Below the pieces are notes generated by a model, which worked only from the letters and a program-made list of their open reading frames with translations, had not been told where the DNA came from and did no database searches. Shown one piece after another: positions 18,951-28,439 of a stretch of 64,000 nt of DNA (position 1 is the stretch's first letter; every line of letters starts with the position of its first letter). Origin of the DNA: Nocardia fusca NBRC 14340 (lineage in GTDB: Bacteria > Actinomycetota > Actinomycetes > Mycobacteriales > Mycobacteriaceae); contig NZ_BDCU01000017.1 in NCBI RefSeq assembly GCF_001618425.1, positions 310,001 to 374,000 of the forward strand. Reading direction: 5' to 3'. Position numbers and translations under genes: made by a program.

Positions 18951-19742
18951 ATGATTCTGGACCGGTTCCGGCTCGACGACCGGGTCGCCATCGTGACCGG
19001 CGCCGGGCGCGGACTCGGCGCGGCCATCGCCCTCGGCTTCGCCGAAGCGGGAGCCGACGTCGTGATCGCCGCCCGCACCGAATCCGACCTGACCGCGGTG
19101 GCCGAGCAGATCCGCCAGGGGGGCCGGCGGGCCCATATCGTGGTCGTCGACCTCGCCGATCCCGCGGCCTGCGCCGCCCTCGCCGAGACCGCGTCGGCGG
19201 AGTTCGGGCGGCTCGACATCGTCGTGAACAATGTCGGCGGCGCCATGCCCAGCCCCCTGCTGGGCACCACACCCGAGGCCCTGACCCAGGCCTTCGGCTT
19301 CAATGTCGCCAATGCCCACGCCCTGGTCCGGGCTGCCGTACCGATCATGCTGGACACCGCCGACGGTGGGTCGATCATCAACATCACCTCGACGATGGGC
19401 CGGCTTCCCGGTCGCGCGTTCGCCGCCTACGGCACCGCCAAAGCCGCGCTCGCGCATTACACCCGGCTGGCCGCCATGGATCTGTGCCCGCGCATCCGGG
19501 TCAATGCCATCGCGCCCGGCTCCATCTCGACCTCCGCGCTCGAAGTCGTCGCCGCCGACGACACCCTGCGCGGCGCCCTGGAGAAGGCCACCCCGCTGCG
19601 CCGGATCGGCGATCCCGCCGATATCGCGGCCACCGCGCTGTTCCTGGCGTCCCCGGCCGGCGGTTACCTGACCGGGAAAGTGATCGAGACCGACGGCGGC
19701 CTGATCGCCCCGAACCTCGATATCCCCATTCCGGATCTGTGA
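18951..19742 (+). CDS. Short-chain dehydrogenase/reductase
   Basis: This 263-residue classical SDR has the cofactor motif TGAGRGLG (residues 16-23), NNVGGA, the catalytic Ser of NITST, and YGTAK (catalytic Tyr and Lys). The Arg-rich turn AARTESD suggests NADP or NAD; the substrate is not evident. Similar proteins act on ketones, sterols or hydroxyacyl compounds. It has a strong AGGAGG site at 18941, sits directly downstream of the inverted-repeat operator, and is followed after 10 bases by a dihydrodipicolinate-reductase-like gene. Confidence 0.88.
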   Translation: MILDRFRLDDRVAIVTGAGRGLGAAIALGFAEAGADVVIAARTESDLTAVAEQIRQGGRRAHIVVVDLADPAACAALAETASAEFGRLDIVVNNVGGAMPSPLLGTTPEALTQAFGFNVANAHALVRAAVPIMLDTADGGSIINITSTMGRLPGRAFAAYGTAKAALAHYTRLAAMDLCPRIRVNAIAPGSISTSALEVVAADDTLRGALEKATPLRRIGDPADIAATALFLASPAGGYLTGKVIETDGGLIAPNLDIPIPDL

Positions 19743-19752
19743 GGAGACAGCT

Positions 19753-20823
19753 GTGACGTACCGCGTAGTGCACTGGGGCACCGGAAATGTCGGCCGCCAC
19801 GCCCTGGCCGGGATCATCGACGATCCCCGGCTCGAACTGGTCGGCGTCAAGGTGTCCGGCAGCGCCAAGGAAGGCCGCGACGCCGGGGAACTGGCCGGGT
19901 CGGATACCCGCACCGGGATCCTGGCCACCACCGACGCCGCCGCGCTCCTGGCCGCGAAACCGGATTGCGTGGTCTACACGGCGATGACCGACAATCGGCT
20001 CGTCGAGGCGCTCGCGGATCTGCGCACGATCCTGGCCGCCGGCGTGAATATCGCCGCGAGCGCCCCGGTCTTCCTGCAATACCCCTGGCAGGTCCTGCCG
20101 CCGGATATGCTCGCCCCGATCGAGGAAGCCGCCGCCGCGGGCGGTGCGTCGTTGTTCGTCAACGGAATCGACCCCGGCTTCGCCAACGATCTGCTGCCGC
20201 TGGCGCTGGCCGGTACCTGCCGGCGAGTGGATCAGATCCGCTGTATGGAGATCCTCGACTACGCGACCTACGACAATGCCGCGGTGATGTTCGACATCAT
20301 GGGGTTCGGCAAATCCCTGGACGAGACCCCCATGCTCCTGCAACCCGGGGTGCTCTCCCTGGCCTGGGGCAGTGTGGTGCGCCAGCTGGCGGCCGGGCTG
20401 GGCGTGGAACTCGACGCGGTCACCGAAACCCACGAGCGGATTCCCGCACCCGAGGACATCGAGATCGCGGCGGGCACGATCGCGGCCGGTACCACCGCGG
20501 CCATGCGTTTCGAGGTCCGCGGGATGGTCGGCGACCGGGCCGTCACGGTGCTGGAACACATCACCCGGACGCGGGCGGATCTGGCGCCCGACTGGCCGCG
20601 GCCGGCCCAGGAGGGCGGCTCGTATCGCGTCGAGATCACCGGCGAACCGAATTACGCCATGGACCTCTGCCTGTCCAGCGACAACGGCGACCACAACCAC
20701 GCCGGACTGGTGGCCACGGCCATGCGGGTGGTCAACGCGGTCCCCGCGGTGGTGGCCGCCGCACCGGGCGTCCGCACAACCCTGGACCTCCCGCTGATCA
20801 CCGGGCCGGGGCGGGCAGACTGA
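19753..20823 (+). CDS. Dihydrodipicolinate-reductase-like NAD(P)-dependent dehydrogenase
   Basis: This 356-residue protein has an N-terminal dinucleotide fold (VVHWGTGNVGRHALAGI) and a C-terminal domain like 2,4-diaminopentanoate dehydrogenase and other DapB-like amine or carbonyl reductases common in mycobacteria and Nocardia. The substrate is unknown. The GTG start follows GAGGAGA, 10 bases after the SDR stop, so the two form one operon under the IclR-type regulator, probably a short catabolic route. A strong hairpin follows the stop. Confidence 0.78.
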   Translation: MTYRVVHWGTGNVGRHALAGIIDDPRLELVGVKVSGSAKEGRDAGELAGSDTRTGILATTDAAALLAAKPDCVVYTAMTDNRLVEALADLRTILAAGVNIAASAPVFLQYPWQVLPPDMLAPIEEAAAAGGASLFVNGIDPGFANDLLPLALAGTCRRVDQIRCMEILDYATYDNAAVMFDIMGFGKSLDETPMLLQPGVLSLAWGSVVRQLAAGLGVELDAVTETHERIPAPEDIEIAAGTIAAGTTAAMRFEVRGMVGDRAVTVLEHITRTRADLAPDWPRPAQEGGSYRVEITGEPNYAMDLCLSSDNGDHNHAGLVATAMRVVNAVPAVVAAAPGVRTTLDLPLITGPGRAD

Positions 20824-20856
20824 AATACCTGTACCCCGACGGGATACAGGTATTTC
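20822..20856. terminator. Bidirectional terminator hairpin
   Basis: GAAATACCTGTA and TACAGGTATTTC are exact 12-base reverse complements around an 11-base loop that can pair further (CCC/GGG). It follows the reductase stop and faces the end of the acyl-CoA dehydrogenase gene, so it can end transcription on both strands. The AT content of the stem base stands out in this GC-rich DNA. Confidence 0.75.
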
Positions 20857-20902
20857 GATTACCGGCCGGCGCCCCTGTCCAGGGCAGTGGAACTTCAGAT
20901 GA

Positions 20903-22048
20903 TCAGGACAGTTTCAGCGAACGCCCGATGATCTCCTTCATGATCTCGGTGGTGCCGCCGTAGATCGTCTGCACGCGCGCGTCGAGGTAGGCCTGGGCGA
21001 TCGGGTACTCGCGCATATAGCCGTAGCCGCCGTGCAGCTGCAGGCAACGGTCGATGAGATCGACCTGCTCCTCGGTGCTCCACCATTTGGCCATGGCGGC
21101 ATCCTCGGCCGACAGGGTGCCCGCGTTGAGTTCGGTGATGCACCGATCGACCAGCACCCGGACGGCCGTGGCCTTGGTGGCCAGTTCGGCGAGCACGAAC
21201 CTGGTGTTCTGCAGGGCGCCGATCGGTTTACCGAAGGCCTTGCGGTCGCGGACGTACTGGCAGGTGTAGTCCAGGCAGGTCTCCATCGCCGCGGCCGCCA
21301 TGACCGCGATCGACAGCCGCTCCTGCGGGAGGTTCTGCATCAGGTGGATGAAGCCCTTGCCCTCTTCACCGAGCAGGTTGGCGGCCGGGACCCGGACATC
21401 GCTGAAGCTGAGTTCGGCGGTGTCCTGCGCCTTCAGACCCAGCTTGTCCAGGTTGCGGCCCCGTTCGAAGCCCGGCATCCCGCGTTCCACCACCAGCAGG
21501 CTGAAGCCCAGGGCACCGGCCGAGGGGTCGGTCTGAGCGACCACGATGACGATATCGGAGTTGATGCCGTTGGTGATGAAGGTCTTGGCACCGTTGAGAA
21601 CCCAGTCGTCACCGTCGCGGACCGCGCGGGTCTTGATGCCCTGCAGGTCCGAACCGGTGCCGGGCTCGGTCATGGCAATGGCGGTGATGAGCTCACCGGA
21701 ACAGAACTTCGGCAGCCAGCGCTGCTTCTGCTCGTCGTTGGCCAGCTCCAGCAGATACGGTGCGATGACATCGTTGTGCAGGCCGAACCCGAGACCGGAG
21801 TACTGCCCGCGCACCGATTCCTCGGTGATGATGGCGTTGTAGCGGAAATCCTTCACCCCGCCGCCGCCGTATTCCTCCGGCATCGCCGTACCCAGGAAGC
21901 CCTGCTTACCGGCCTCGAGCCAGACCGACCGGTCCACGACGCCCTGTTCCGCCCACTGGTCGTGGAACGGCGCCACATGCGTCTCCAGAAACTTGCGGTA
22001 CGACTCCCGGAACAGCTCGTGCTCGGGCTCGAACAGTGTGCGCTCCAC
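20903..22048 (-). CDS. Acyl-CoA dehydrogenase (FadE)
   Basis: This 381-residue flavoenzyme catalyses the first oxidation of beta-oxidation or a related pathway. FAD and substrate motifs TAIAMTEPGTGSDL (about residue 125) and the C-terminal YGGTTEIMKEIIGR are present. In the usual YEGT position there is a glycine, while LPQERLSIA near residue 243 has the glutamate used by long-chain and isovaleryl-CoA dehydrogenases, so the base is probably Glu243. GTG at 22048 follows an AGGAGG. Inverted copies of GTGAACAC lie in the upstream gap. Confidence 0.9.
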   Translation of the reverse strand: MERTLFEPEHELFRESYRKFLETHVAPFHDQWAEQGVVDRSVWLEAGKQGFLGTAMPEEYGGGGVKDFRYNAIITEESVRGQYSGLGFGLHNDVIAPYLLELANDEQKQRWLPKFCSGELITAIAMTEPGTGSDLQGIKTRAVRDGDDWVLNGAKTFITNGINSDIVIVVAQTDPSAGALGFSLLVVERGMPGFERGRNLDKLGLKAQDTAELSFSDVRVPAANLLGEEGKGFIHLMQNLPQERLSIAVMAAAAMETCLDYTCQYVRDRKAFGKPIGALQNTRFVLAELATKATAVRVLVDRCITELNAGTLSAEDAAMAKWWSTEEQVDLIDRCLQLHGGYGYMREYPIAQAYLDARVQTIYGGTTEIMKEIIGRSLKLS

Positions 22049-22060
22049 ACCAACCTCCTA

Positions 22061-22134
22061 GTGAACACTCCGGACGGGACCGCGCCGGCCCGTCGCTGTG
22101 ACCTACCGTACCCGGAGCGTGAATCCGTGTTCAC
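22061..22134. promoter_or_regulatory. Inverted GTGAACAC motifs upstream of acyl-CoA dehydrogenase
   Basis: GTGAACAC at 22061-22068 and its reverse complement GTGTTCAC at 22127-22134 flank the promoter. The second is part of an inverted repeat GTGAA-N6-TTCAC (22119-22134). A TetR- or GntR-type operator is plausible; no regulator gene is adjacent. Confidence 0.4.
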
Positions 22135-22214
22135 TTCACTGTCCAAATTACCTGGTGCGTCCCTGTGAAGCCGAGTAGTCACACCGCCTTGCCATTCACC
22201 GACGGGTCGGCCTC

Positions 22215-23117
22215 TCAGACGGGGAGCAGTTCGCGCAACCGCCCACCGAGCGTGCGCCCGCGGTCTACGGTCTGATGGCCGAGCAGGAACAGCAGTTCCT
22301 CCCGCACCGCCTTCTGCACCACTTGCGCGAGCTGCTCCGCGGCCTCGTCGATATCGCCGGTATCACGCCACGGCCCGGTGTCGATAGGCGTCCCGGCGGT
22401 GAAATACAACCGTTCGGGACGGGGAATCGGGGTGAGACCGATACCGCGCACCAGCGGCGGGGTGAGCTCGGCATGGATACCGAGCGATTCGACCAGCAGC
22501 CGCAGCGGCCGCAGCAACCGGTCGTCCTTGTCGGCGATGATGTCGTAGGCATCGTCGATCCCGATCATCGCCACCGGCACGATCGGCGCACCGCATTCGA
22601 TCGCCATCCGCGCGAAGCCGGTGCGGCCCTCCCATCGCAATGCGTACTTCTCCCCCTTGCGGCGGATCGCCTCGCGCCCCCCACCGGGAAAGACGAGAAC
22701 CACTTCGCCCCGGTCGAGCAGTGTCCGGCAGTTATCCCGGGTCCCCCGTACCGATCCGTAGTAGTGCAGCAGGTGCCGCACGCCCGGTACGGAGATGAGC
22801 AGATTCTCGGCGAGACCGCGGATCAACCGGCCGCGCGTACGGAGCACTTCCGGGAGCAATAACGGCGCGTCGATCAAGCCGAGCAGGTTGTGATTGGCGA
22901 CAAGTAGTGCCGGCCCCTCGGCGGGGATGTTGTCCAAGCCGAAGAAACGGGGACTGCTCCAGACCCGGAGCGGCGCCAGGGCCGCCTCGAGGATCCGGAG
23001 GTCGATCGCACTCAGATCGACCGATACCGGCGCGCCGTCACTGAGCCCGGTTCGGTCCATCAGCGCCCTGCGCTGTCGGTCGTCGCCGCCGAGAGCGGTG
23101 CGGCCGTTCTGTGACAT
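22215..23117 (-). CDS. PlsC-like lysophospholipid / 1-acylglycerol acyltransferase
   Basis: The 300-residue product has the acyltransferase signature NHNLLGLIDAP (motif I histidine and aspartate, with wider spacing than the usual HX4D), VRGTRDNCRTLL (motif II) and VFPGGGREA (motif III). This variant resembles the phytyl-ester/diacylglycerol acyltransferase subgroup rather than PlsC proper, so triacylglycerol or wax synthesis is possible. ATG at 23117 is preferred over ATG at 23141 because GGAGGG precedes it. A GATTCA-N9-TGAATC repeat lies 18-38 bases upstream. Confidence 0.82.
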   Translation of the reverse strand: MSQNGRTALGGDDRQRRALMDRTGLSDGAPVSVDLSAIDLRILEAALAPLRVWSSPRFFGLDNIPAEGPALLVANHNLLGLIDAPLLLPEVLRTRGRLIRGLAENLLISVPGVRHLLHYYGSVRGTRDNCRTLLDRGEVVLVFPGGGREAIRRKGEKYALRWEGRTGFARMAIECGAPIVPVAMIGIDDAYDIIADKDDRLLRPLRLLVESLGIHAELTPPLVRGIGLTPIPRPERLYFTAGTPIDTGPWRDTGDIDEAAEQLAQVVQKAVREELLFLLGHQTVDRGRTLGGRLRELLPV

Positions 23118-23134
23118 AAAACCCTCCTGAGGTC

Positions 23135-23155
23135 GATTCATGCCGATTGTGAATC
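23135..23155. promoter_or_regulatory. Inverted repeat upstream of acyltransferase gene
   Basis: GATTCA and TGAATC, exact reverse complements separated by 9 bases, lie just upstream of the acyltransferase ribosome site. A repressor site is possible but the arms are short. Confidence 0.3.
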
Positions 23156-23240
23156 AACATGGATCGATATCCCACAGGGTTATGCAATGTCCCACATTTT
23201 CGCGACCTAGATCAGCTCGCGCGGGGCGCGCCCCCGCCGG

Positions 23241-24800
23241 TCACGCCGGCGCAGTGCCCGCGTTGGCGTAGCCGGAAAGGGCCGCTGCCAGCGCACTCGG
23301 TACGCGCGCTTGGACACGCGTGCCGTTCTCGGTGTGCTCGGACCGGGTAATCCTGCCGTCGGCATGGATTCTGGCGAGCAGATCGCCGCGAGTATACGGA
23401 AGAAGTACGCTCACTTCCACATCCAGCCCGCCGAGAACCTCGTCAAGCCTGGTACGCAACCGGTCGATACCGAGGTCCTTGTGCACGGAGACGAATTCGG
23501 CGCCGGGCAGCAGGCCGCGCAGCCTGGTCAGTTCCACCGGATCGACCTCGTCGATCTTGTTGACCACCAGCAGTTCGGGCGGCGCGGGCTGTCCCGATTC
23601 CCGGATCACCTCGGTGACGACCTCCCGGACCGCCTTGATCTGTTCGGCGGGCAGCGCGTCGGAGCCGTCCACCACGTGTAGCAGCAGATCGGCGCCGGTG
23701 ACCTCTTCCAGGGTGGAGCGGAACGCCTCGACGAGCTGGGTCGGCAGGTGGCGGACGAAGCCGACGGTATCGGTGAACACCACCTCGCGGCCGTCCTCCA
23801 GCTCGGCGCGGCGGGTGGTCGGGTCCAGGGTGGCGAACAGCGCGTCCTGCACGAGCACACCCGAGCCGGTGAGCGCGTTCATCAGACTCGATTTACCGGC
23901 GTTGGTGTAACCCACGATGGCCACCGACGGCACCCCGCTGGAGGTGCGCCGCGCGCGCTTGGTGTCGCGGGCGGTCTTCATCTCCCGGATCTCGCGGCGC
24001 AGTTTGGCCATCCGCTCCCGGATCCGGCGCCGATCGGTTTCGATCTTGGTCTCACCGGGGCCGCGCAGACCCACACCACCGTTGCTGCCGGCCCGGCCGC
24101 CCGCCTGCCGCGACATGGACTCACCCCAGCCGCGCAGCCGGGGCAGCATGTACTCCATCTGGGCCAGCGCGACCTGCGCCTTACCTTCGCGGGAAGTGGC
24201 GTGCTGGGCGAAGATATCCAGGATCAGCGCGGTCCGATCGACCACCTTGACCTTGACGACCTTCTCCAGCGCCGTCAGCTGCGCGGGGGTGAGCTCACCG
24301 TCGCAGATCACGGTGTCCGCGCCGGTGGACAGCACCACCGCACGCAGTTCCTCGGCCTTGCCCGACCCGATATAGGTCGCGGGATCGGGCCGGTCGCGCC
24401 GCTGGATCAGAGCTTCGAGCACTTCGGATCCCGCGGTCTCGGCGAGCCGGGCCAGTTCGGCCATACTCGCCTCGGCCCGCGCCACACTGCCCTCGGTCCA
24501 CACCCCGACCAGCACGACACGCTCCAGTCGCAGCTGCCGGTACTCGACCTCGGTGATATCGGTGAGCTCGGTGGACAGTCCGGCGATACGGCGGAGCGCG
24601 CTCCGCTCGTCCAGCTGGAGTTCGCCGGTGGTCGGATCGGCGGACCAGCCGGCGCGCCGCGTGCTCGGCGTGGCGCCGTTCGCATCGGACGCACCCGAGT
24701 CGATATCGTCGACGGTGACGGCCGGATCGGTCTCCGGCGAGTGCGCGTCGAACGATTCAGGGGACCGGTTCGTGGTCCCGGAAATGTCAGAGTTTCTCAT
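23241..24800 (-). CDS. hflX: Ribosome-associated GTPase HflX
   Basis: This 519-residue GTPase rescues or splits stalled and hibernating ribosomes. The N-terminal HflX domain (YIGSGKAEELRA; EGKAQVALAQMEYMLPRL; GGVGLRGPGETKIETDRR) is followed by the G domain with P-loop GYTNAGKSS, DTVGF and NKID, and a C-terminal cap. An acidic extension of about 80 residues precedes the HflX domain. It lies at the same place as Rv2725c, downstream of dapF. ATG at 24800 lacks a strong ribosome site and a start further inside is possible. Confidence 0.93.
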   Translation of the reverse strand: MRNSDISGTTNRSPESFDAHSPETDPAVTVDDIDSGASDANGATPSTRRAGWSADPTTGELQLDERSALRRIAGLSTELTDITEVEYRQLRLERVVLVGVWTEGSVARAEASMAELARLAETAGSEVLEALIQRRDRPDPATYIGSGKAEELRAVVLSTGADTVICDGELTPAQLTALEKVVKVKVVDRTALILDIFAQHATSREGKAQVALAQMEYMLPRLRGWGESMSRQAGGRAGSNGGVGLRGPGETKIETDRRRIRERMAKLRREIREMKTARDTKRARRTSSGVPSVAIVGYTNAGKSSLMNALTGSGVLVQDALFATLDPTTRRAELEDGREVVFTDTVGFVRHLPTQLVEAFRSTLEEVTGADLLLHVVDGSDALPAEQIKAVREVVTEVIRESGQPAPPELLVVNKIDEVDPVELTRLRGLLPGAEFVSVHKDLGIDRLRTRLDEVLGGLDVEVSVLLPYTRGDLLARIHADGRITRSEHTENGTRVQARVPSALAAALSGYANAGTAPA

Positions 24801-24860
24801 ACACCATCCATGCTGCCACTGATGCGCTGGTCGGCGCATATGATTTTCGCCCGGACGCGG

Positions 24861-25835
24861 CTACAACGCGTCCCACCACTGCGCGGCGATCCGGCCGGTG
24901 GCGAGCAGTTCGGAGGGTCCGCGCAACCACGCCGCGCCCGCGTCCACCCCGACGCGCACTTCCCCGCCCGGAATCCGGACGCCGACCTCACCGGTCCCGT
25001 CCGCGAGATCGAACCCGTCGGCCGCCAGGGCCGCGGCGGCCGCGGCGACGGTTCCGGTGCCGCAGGAGCGGGTCTCGCCGACGCCGCGTTCGTAGACCCG
25101 CATATCGACCGTGCCGTCGGCGCCGAGGCCGGTCAGGATCTCGACGTTCACGCCCCGCGGAAACATATCGGGGTCGTACCCGGGAGGCGCCGTGAGATCC
25201 AGTTCGGCCAGCGCGCCGGCCGACAGATCCGCGACGCACGCCAGATGCGGGTTGCCGACATCGATACCCAGACCGGGGTATCCCCACCCGGCCACCGTGG
25301 CGGTCGAGGTGCCGAGCACCCGCACCGGGCCCATATCGACGGTCACCTCCCCCGCGACCGCACCGGCCGAATGCACGACGACCGGGCGCGCCCCGGCCCG
25401 GCTGCCCACCACGAACTCCGGACCGTCGGCCAGACCGCGGGCCACGAGATAGTGCGCGAAGACACGCACCCCGTTCCCGCACATCTCCGCGATCGAACCG
25501 TCGGCATTGCGATAGTCCATGAACCAATCGCCCGGGCCCACGCCCTCGGGGTATTCGCCGAGTACGCCCGCGGCGAACAGCTCGCCCGCCCGGGCGACGC
25601 GCAGCACACCGTCGGCGCCGAGCCCGCGGCGCCGGTCGCACAACGCCGCCACCCGGGACACGGTCAGGTCGAGCCGCACCTCCGGATCGGGCAGCACCAC
25701 GAAATCGTTCTGGGTGCCGTGGCCCTTGGTGAACTCCACGTCCTTGTCGTTCCAACTCTGCGGCACCTCAGGGCTCTCCTGCACGTCGGGGCTGTTCTGC
25801 ACGTCGGTTCGGGTCTCCTCGTCCACTGTTCTCAC
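24861..25835 (-). CDS. dapF: Diaminopimelate epimerase
   Basis: DapF converts LL- to meso-diaminopimelate for lysine and peptidoglycan. The active-site cysteines are present in [12 protein letters not shown] and [10 protein letters not shown], and the N-terminal [14 protein letters not shown] is typical. From GTG at 25835 the protein has 324 residues, including about 32 acidic, Pro/Gln-rich residues not found in mycobacterial DapF. The GTG overlaps the upstream methylase stop as GTGA, which supports that start; GTG near 25739 would give a normal-length enzyme. Neighbour to hflX as in Rv2726c. Confidence 0.93.
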   Translation of the reverse strand: MRTVDEETRTDVQNSPDVQESPEVPQSWNDKDVEFTKGHGTQNDFVVLPDPEVRLDLTVSRVAALCDRRRGLGADGVLRVARAGELFAAGVLGEYPEGVGPGDWFMDYRNADGSIAEMCGNGVRVFAHYLVARGLADGPEFVVGSRAGARPVVVHSAGAVAGEVTVDMGPVRVLGTSTATVAGWGYPGLGIDVGNPHLACVADLSAGALAELDLTAPPGYDPDMFPRGVNVEILTGLGADGTVDMRVYERGVGETRSCGTGTVAAAAAALAADGFDLADGTGEVGVRIPGGEVRVGVDAGAAWLRGPSELLATGRIAAQWWDAL

Positions 25836-26665
25836 CGGGCAAACGTCCGGCGCTGCCGGGAAATTTCGTACAGGGCCACAGCCGCGGCCGACGGCGCCCC
25901 CAGCGAACTGGCACTGCCGCCCATCGGAATGGTGACCGTCCGATCGCAGGCCGCCAGCCAGGCGGCGCTCATACCGCTGGTCTCGTTACCGACGACCAGA
26001 ATCGTGGCGTCGATCAGATCCTCGTCGAAGATCGCGCGCTCACCGTTCTCGTCGGTCCCTACGATCCGGGTGGGCACACCGCGCGCCACCTGCCGATCCC
26101 GGAACTGCAGTACCTCCGCGGGACCGGGCACCCGAAAGACCGGGACCGAGAACAGCGATCCGGTCGAGGCCCGGACACAGCGCGGGTCGTACTGGTCGGC
26201 GCCGTGCCCGGCGACCACCACCGCCGACGCGCCGAACGCGTCGGCGGACCTGATCACGGTGCCCAGATTCCCGGGCGAATTCGGCCGGTCGAAGACGACG
26301 ACCACAGGCGCTTCTCCCGGCTCGCCGATTTCACAGCCGATCAGGTCGGCATCGGCGTACTCGGCCACCGCCACCAGTTCGGGCGGTCCACCGGTCTTTT
26401 CTCCCAGGTCGGCCATCAGCTCGGGCGCCAGTCCGACGGCGGGCACCGCGCTCGTCTCCAGGATCTCGCGCGCCCATGTGGACAGCCCCGGATCACCCAG
26501 GCGGTACAGCAGGGTTTCCAGCGGCCAGTCGTGCGCGAGCGCCTGCGTGATCGGCCGGACCCCGTGCACCAGGAAGCGGCTGTCCCGGTGACGTTTGGCG
26601 CGATTGTCCAGATAGGCCGTCCACACCTGGACAGCGGCGTTGCGGCGATGGATCTGCCGGGTCAC
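25832..26665 (-). CDS. TrmH-family (SpoU) RNA 2'-O-methyltransferase
   Basis: This 277-residue SPOUT enzyme carries the family motifs [17 protein letters not shown] (motif 1), [10 protein letters not shown] (motif 2) and [18 protein letters not shown] (motif 3, altered from the usual SLNVSVA). It transfers a methyl group from S-adenosylmethionine to a ribose in tRNA or rRNA; the target cannot be told. It is inserted between dapF and miaA, which are adjacent in M. tuberculosis, and joined to both by GTGA overlaps. GTG at 26665 is the start. Confidence 0.87.
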   Translation of the reverse strand: MTRQIHRRNAAVQVWTAYLDNRAKRHRDSRFLVHGVRPITQALAHDWPLETLLYRLGDPGLSTWAREILETSAVPAVGLAPELMADLGEKTGGPPELVAVAEYADADLIGCEIGEPGEAPVVVVFDRPNSPGNLGTVIRSADAFGASAVVVAGHGADQYDPRCVRASTGSLFSVPVFRVPGPAEVLQFRDRQVARGVPTRIVGTDENGERAIFDEDLIDATILVVGNETSGMSAAWLAACDRTVTIPMGGSASSLGAPSAAAVALYEISRQRRTFAR

Positions 26666-27645
26666 GAGCGGGTTCGCTCCTCGGGTAGGCGTTCGGATGC
26701 CCGCGGACCGGGCGCCGGTGAATGGGACACCGCAGAGTCTGCCAGCAGGGCCAGGGCGGTCGCGGTCGAGTCCGGGGCGGCGCCGTCCACCCAGCGCACC
26801 CGGCGATCACGCCGGAACCAGGACCGCTGCCGCCGGACGTAGCGGCGGGTCCCGATGAAGGTGCGCTCGCGCGCCTGCGCCTCGTCGTACTCGCCGTCGA
26901 AACAGGCCAGCACCTGGGCGTAGCCGATAGCCCGGCGCGCGGTCTGCCCCTTGCGCAACCCGAGGTCGACCAGTCCGCGCACCTCATCCATCAGGCCCTG
27001 CTCGAACATCGCCGCGGTGCGCCGGGCAATCCGCTCGTCCAGTTCCGCCGTCTCGCGATCCACTCCGAGGATGCGGGTATTCCAGCGCGGCGCGCCGATC
27101 ACCGGCGCGGACGCCGCGAACGGTCGTCCCGTGAGTTCGACGACCTCGAGCGCGCGCACCATCCGGCGGCCGTCGGTAGGCAGGATGGTGGCGGCGGCGG
27201 CCGGGTCGGCCCGGCGCAGCGCTTCGTGCACGGCGGCCACCCCCTGCCCGGCCAGCACCGCTTCCCATTTGGCCCGGACCGCGGGATCGGTGGCCGGGAA
27301 CTCCCACTGGTCGAGCAGCGCCTGGACGTACATCATCGAACCGCCGACCACCACGGGGACCCGGCCGCGGGCCATAATCGCCTCGATATCGGCGGATGCG
27401 GCGGCCTGGTACGCCGCGACGGTCGCCGTTTCGGTGATATCGAGGACGTCGAGCTGATGGTGCGGGATCCCGCGCCGCTGATCCGGTGGCAGTTTCGCGG
27501 TACCGATGTCCATGCCTCGGTACAGCTGCATCGCATCGATGTTCACGATCTCACCCCCGAGCTGTTCGGCCAGGTCGAGAGCGAGATCCGATTTACCGGT
27601 CGCGGTCGGTCCGACCACCGCGACCGGGCGCGGGCCCCCCTTCAC
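26662..27645 (-). CDS. miaA: tRNA dimethylallyltransferase MiaA
   Basis: MiaA adds dimethylallyl to N6 of A37 in tRNAs that read UNN codons; miaB in this window then adds methylthio. The 327-residue protein has P-loop GPTATGKS (residues 12-19), [15 protein letters not shown], the [13 protein letters not shown] segment and the tRNA-contacting [15 protein letters not shown] at 27645 overlaps the preceding stop as GTGA and directly precedes the P-loop. The tail is Arg/Pro-rich. Confidence 0.95.
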   Translation of the reverse strand: MKGGPRPVAVVGPTATGKSDLALDLAEQLGGEIVNIDAMQLYRGMDIGTAKLPPDQRRGIPHHQLDVLDITETATVAAYQAAASADIEAIMARGRVPVVVGGSMMYVQALLDQWEFPATDPAVRAKWEAVLAGQGVAAVHEALRRADPAAAATILPTDGRRMVRALEVVELTGRPFAASAPVIGAPRWNTRILGVDRETAELDERIARRTAAMFEQGLMDEVRGLVDLGLRKGQTARRAIGYAQVLACFDGEYDEAQARERTFIGTRRYVRRQRSWFRRDRRVRWVDGAAPDSTATALALLADSAVSHSPAPGPRASERLPEERTRS

Positions 27646-28439
27646 CGGGCCACGGCGGCCGGCCGCCACAGGCCGGCGAACCAGCCGACGCCGAAGGGTG
27701 CGCCCCGATACCGCTCGGTCGCCGACGGCGGTGCGGTGTCGACGGCGAAGAGCCCGGCGAGCGCTTGGTAGGCGGCGCGGCCGGACATCATCAGGTCGGC
27801 ACACAGGGCGGGGTCCAGGGCGAGCAGGGCCTCCGCATCGCCCACCCCGGCCGCCCCGTCGACCGCGGTCTGCAGCGACGCCGACCGCGGATCGAAATAC
27901 CCCGGTGCGGTGGTGGACAGGGTCGCGGCGCCGTCGGCGACCACCAGCACCCCCTGCGGCTCGTCCTCGGCGTCGAGTTCCGCGCGCAGCTTCGCGCCGA
28001 ACTCCGCGCACTTACGCACGGGTGTATCAGCGGCGAGCACCCGCGCTCGCGCCGGCACGTGCGGGGCCACCGCCGCGCGCAGCCAGCCGGCGACGAGGAC
28101 CGCCAGCGGCAGGTCCGGGTCCGGATCCCCCGCGGTCTCCGCGCCCGGACCGCCCAGACCCACCCGCACATCGACACCGAAACCGCGGAAGGTACCCGTC
28201 GTATCGGCGTCGTAGGTCTGCTCGGTGGGCCCGACCCCGAGCACGGTCCAGTGCGGTGTCGCCTCCGCCAGGGCCGCCCCCACGGCGAGCACGGCCGCGC
28301 GGAGTTCGTTCACCGCTGCTTCCGGGGTCTGCGCACCGGCCGGTTCGGGAGCGGCGCCCGCGCCGGCCACCGGCGCGCCGCCACACAATTCGGGGACGAG
28401 GACGGGCGGCGAGGGGATCAGAGCCGCTAGACAGAACAC
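27642..28439 (-). CDS. Rv2728c-like protein (class III extradiol dioxygenase-type fold)
   Basis: The 265-residue product begins [19 protein letters not shown], typical of proteins related to the catalytic B subunit of LigB-type dioxygenases and of Rv2728c, which likewise precedes miaA. Iron-ligand histidines are not apparent, so the fold may be non-catalytic. It contains [21 protein letters not shown] near the C-terminus, a conserved segment. GTG at 28439 agrees with the family's start. It heads the GTGA-linked operon with miaA, trmH and dapF. Confidence 0.7.
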   Translation of the reverse strand: MFCLAALIPSPPVLVPELCGGAPVAGAGAAPEPAGAQTPEAAVNELRAAVLAVGAALAEATPHWTVLGVGPTEQTYDADTTGTFRGFGVDVRVGLGGPGAETAGDPDPDLPLAVLVAGWLRAAVAPHVPARARVLAADTPVRKCAEFGAKLRAELDAEDEPQGVLVVADGAATLSTTAPGYFDPRSASLQTAVDGAAGVGDAEALLALDPALCADLMMSGRAAYQALAGLFAVDTAPPSATERYRGAPFGVGWFAGLWRPAAVAR

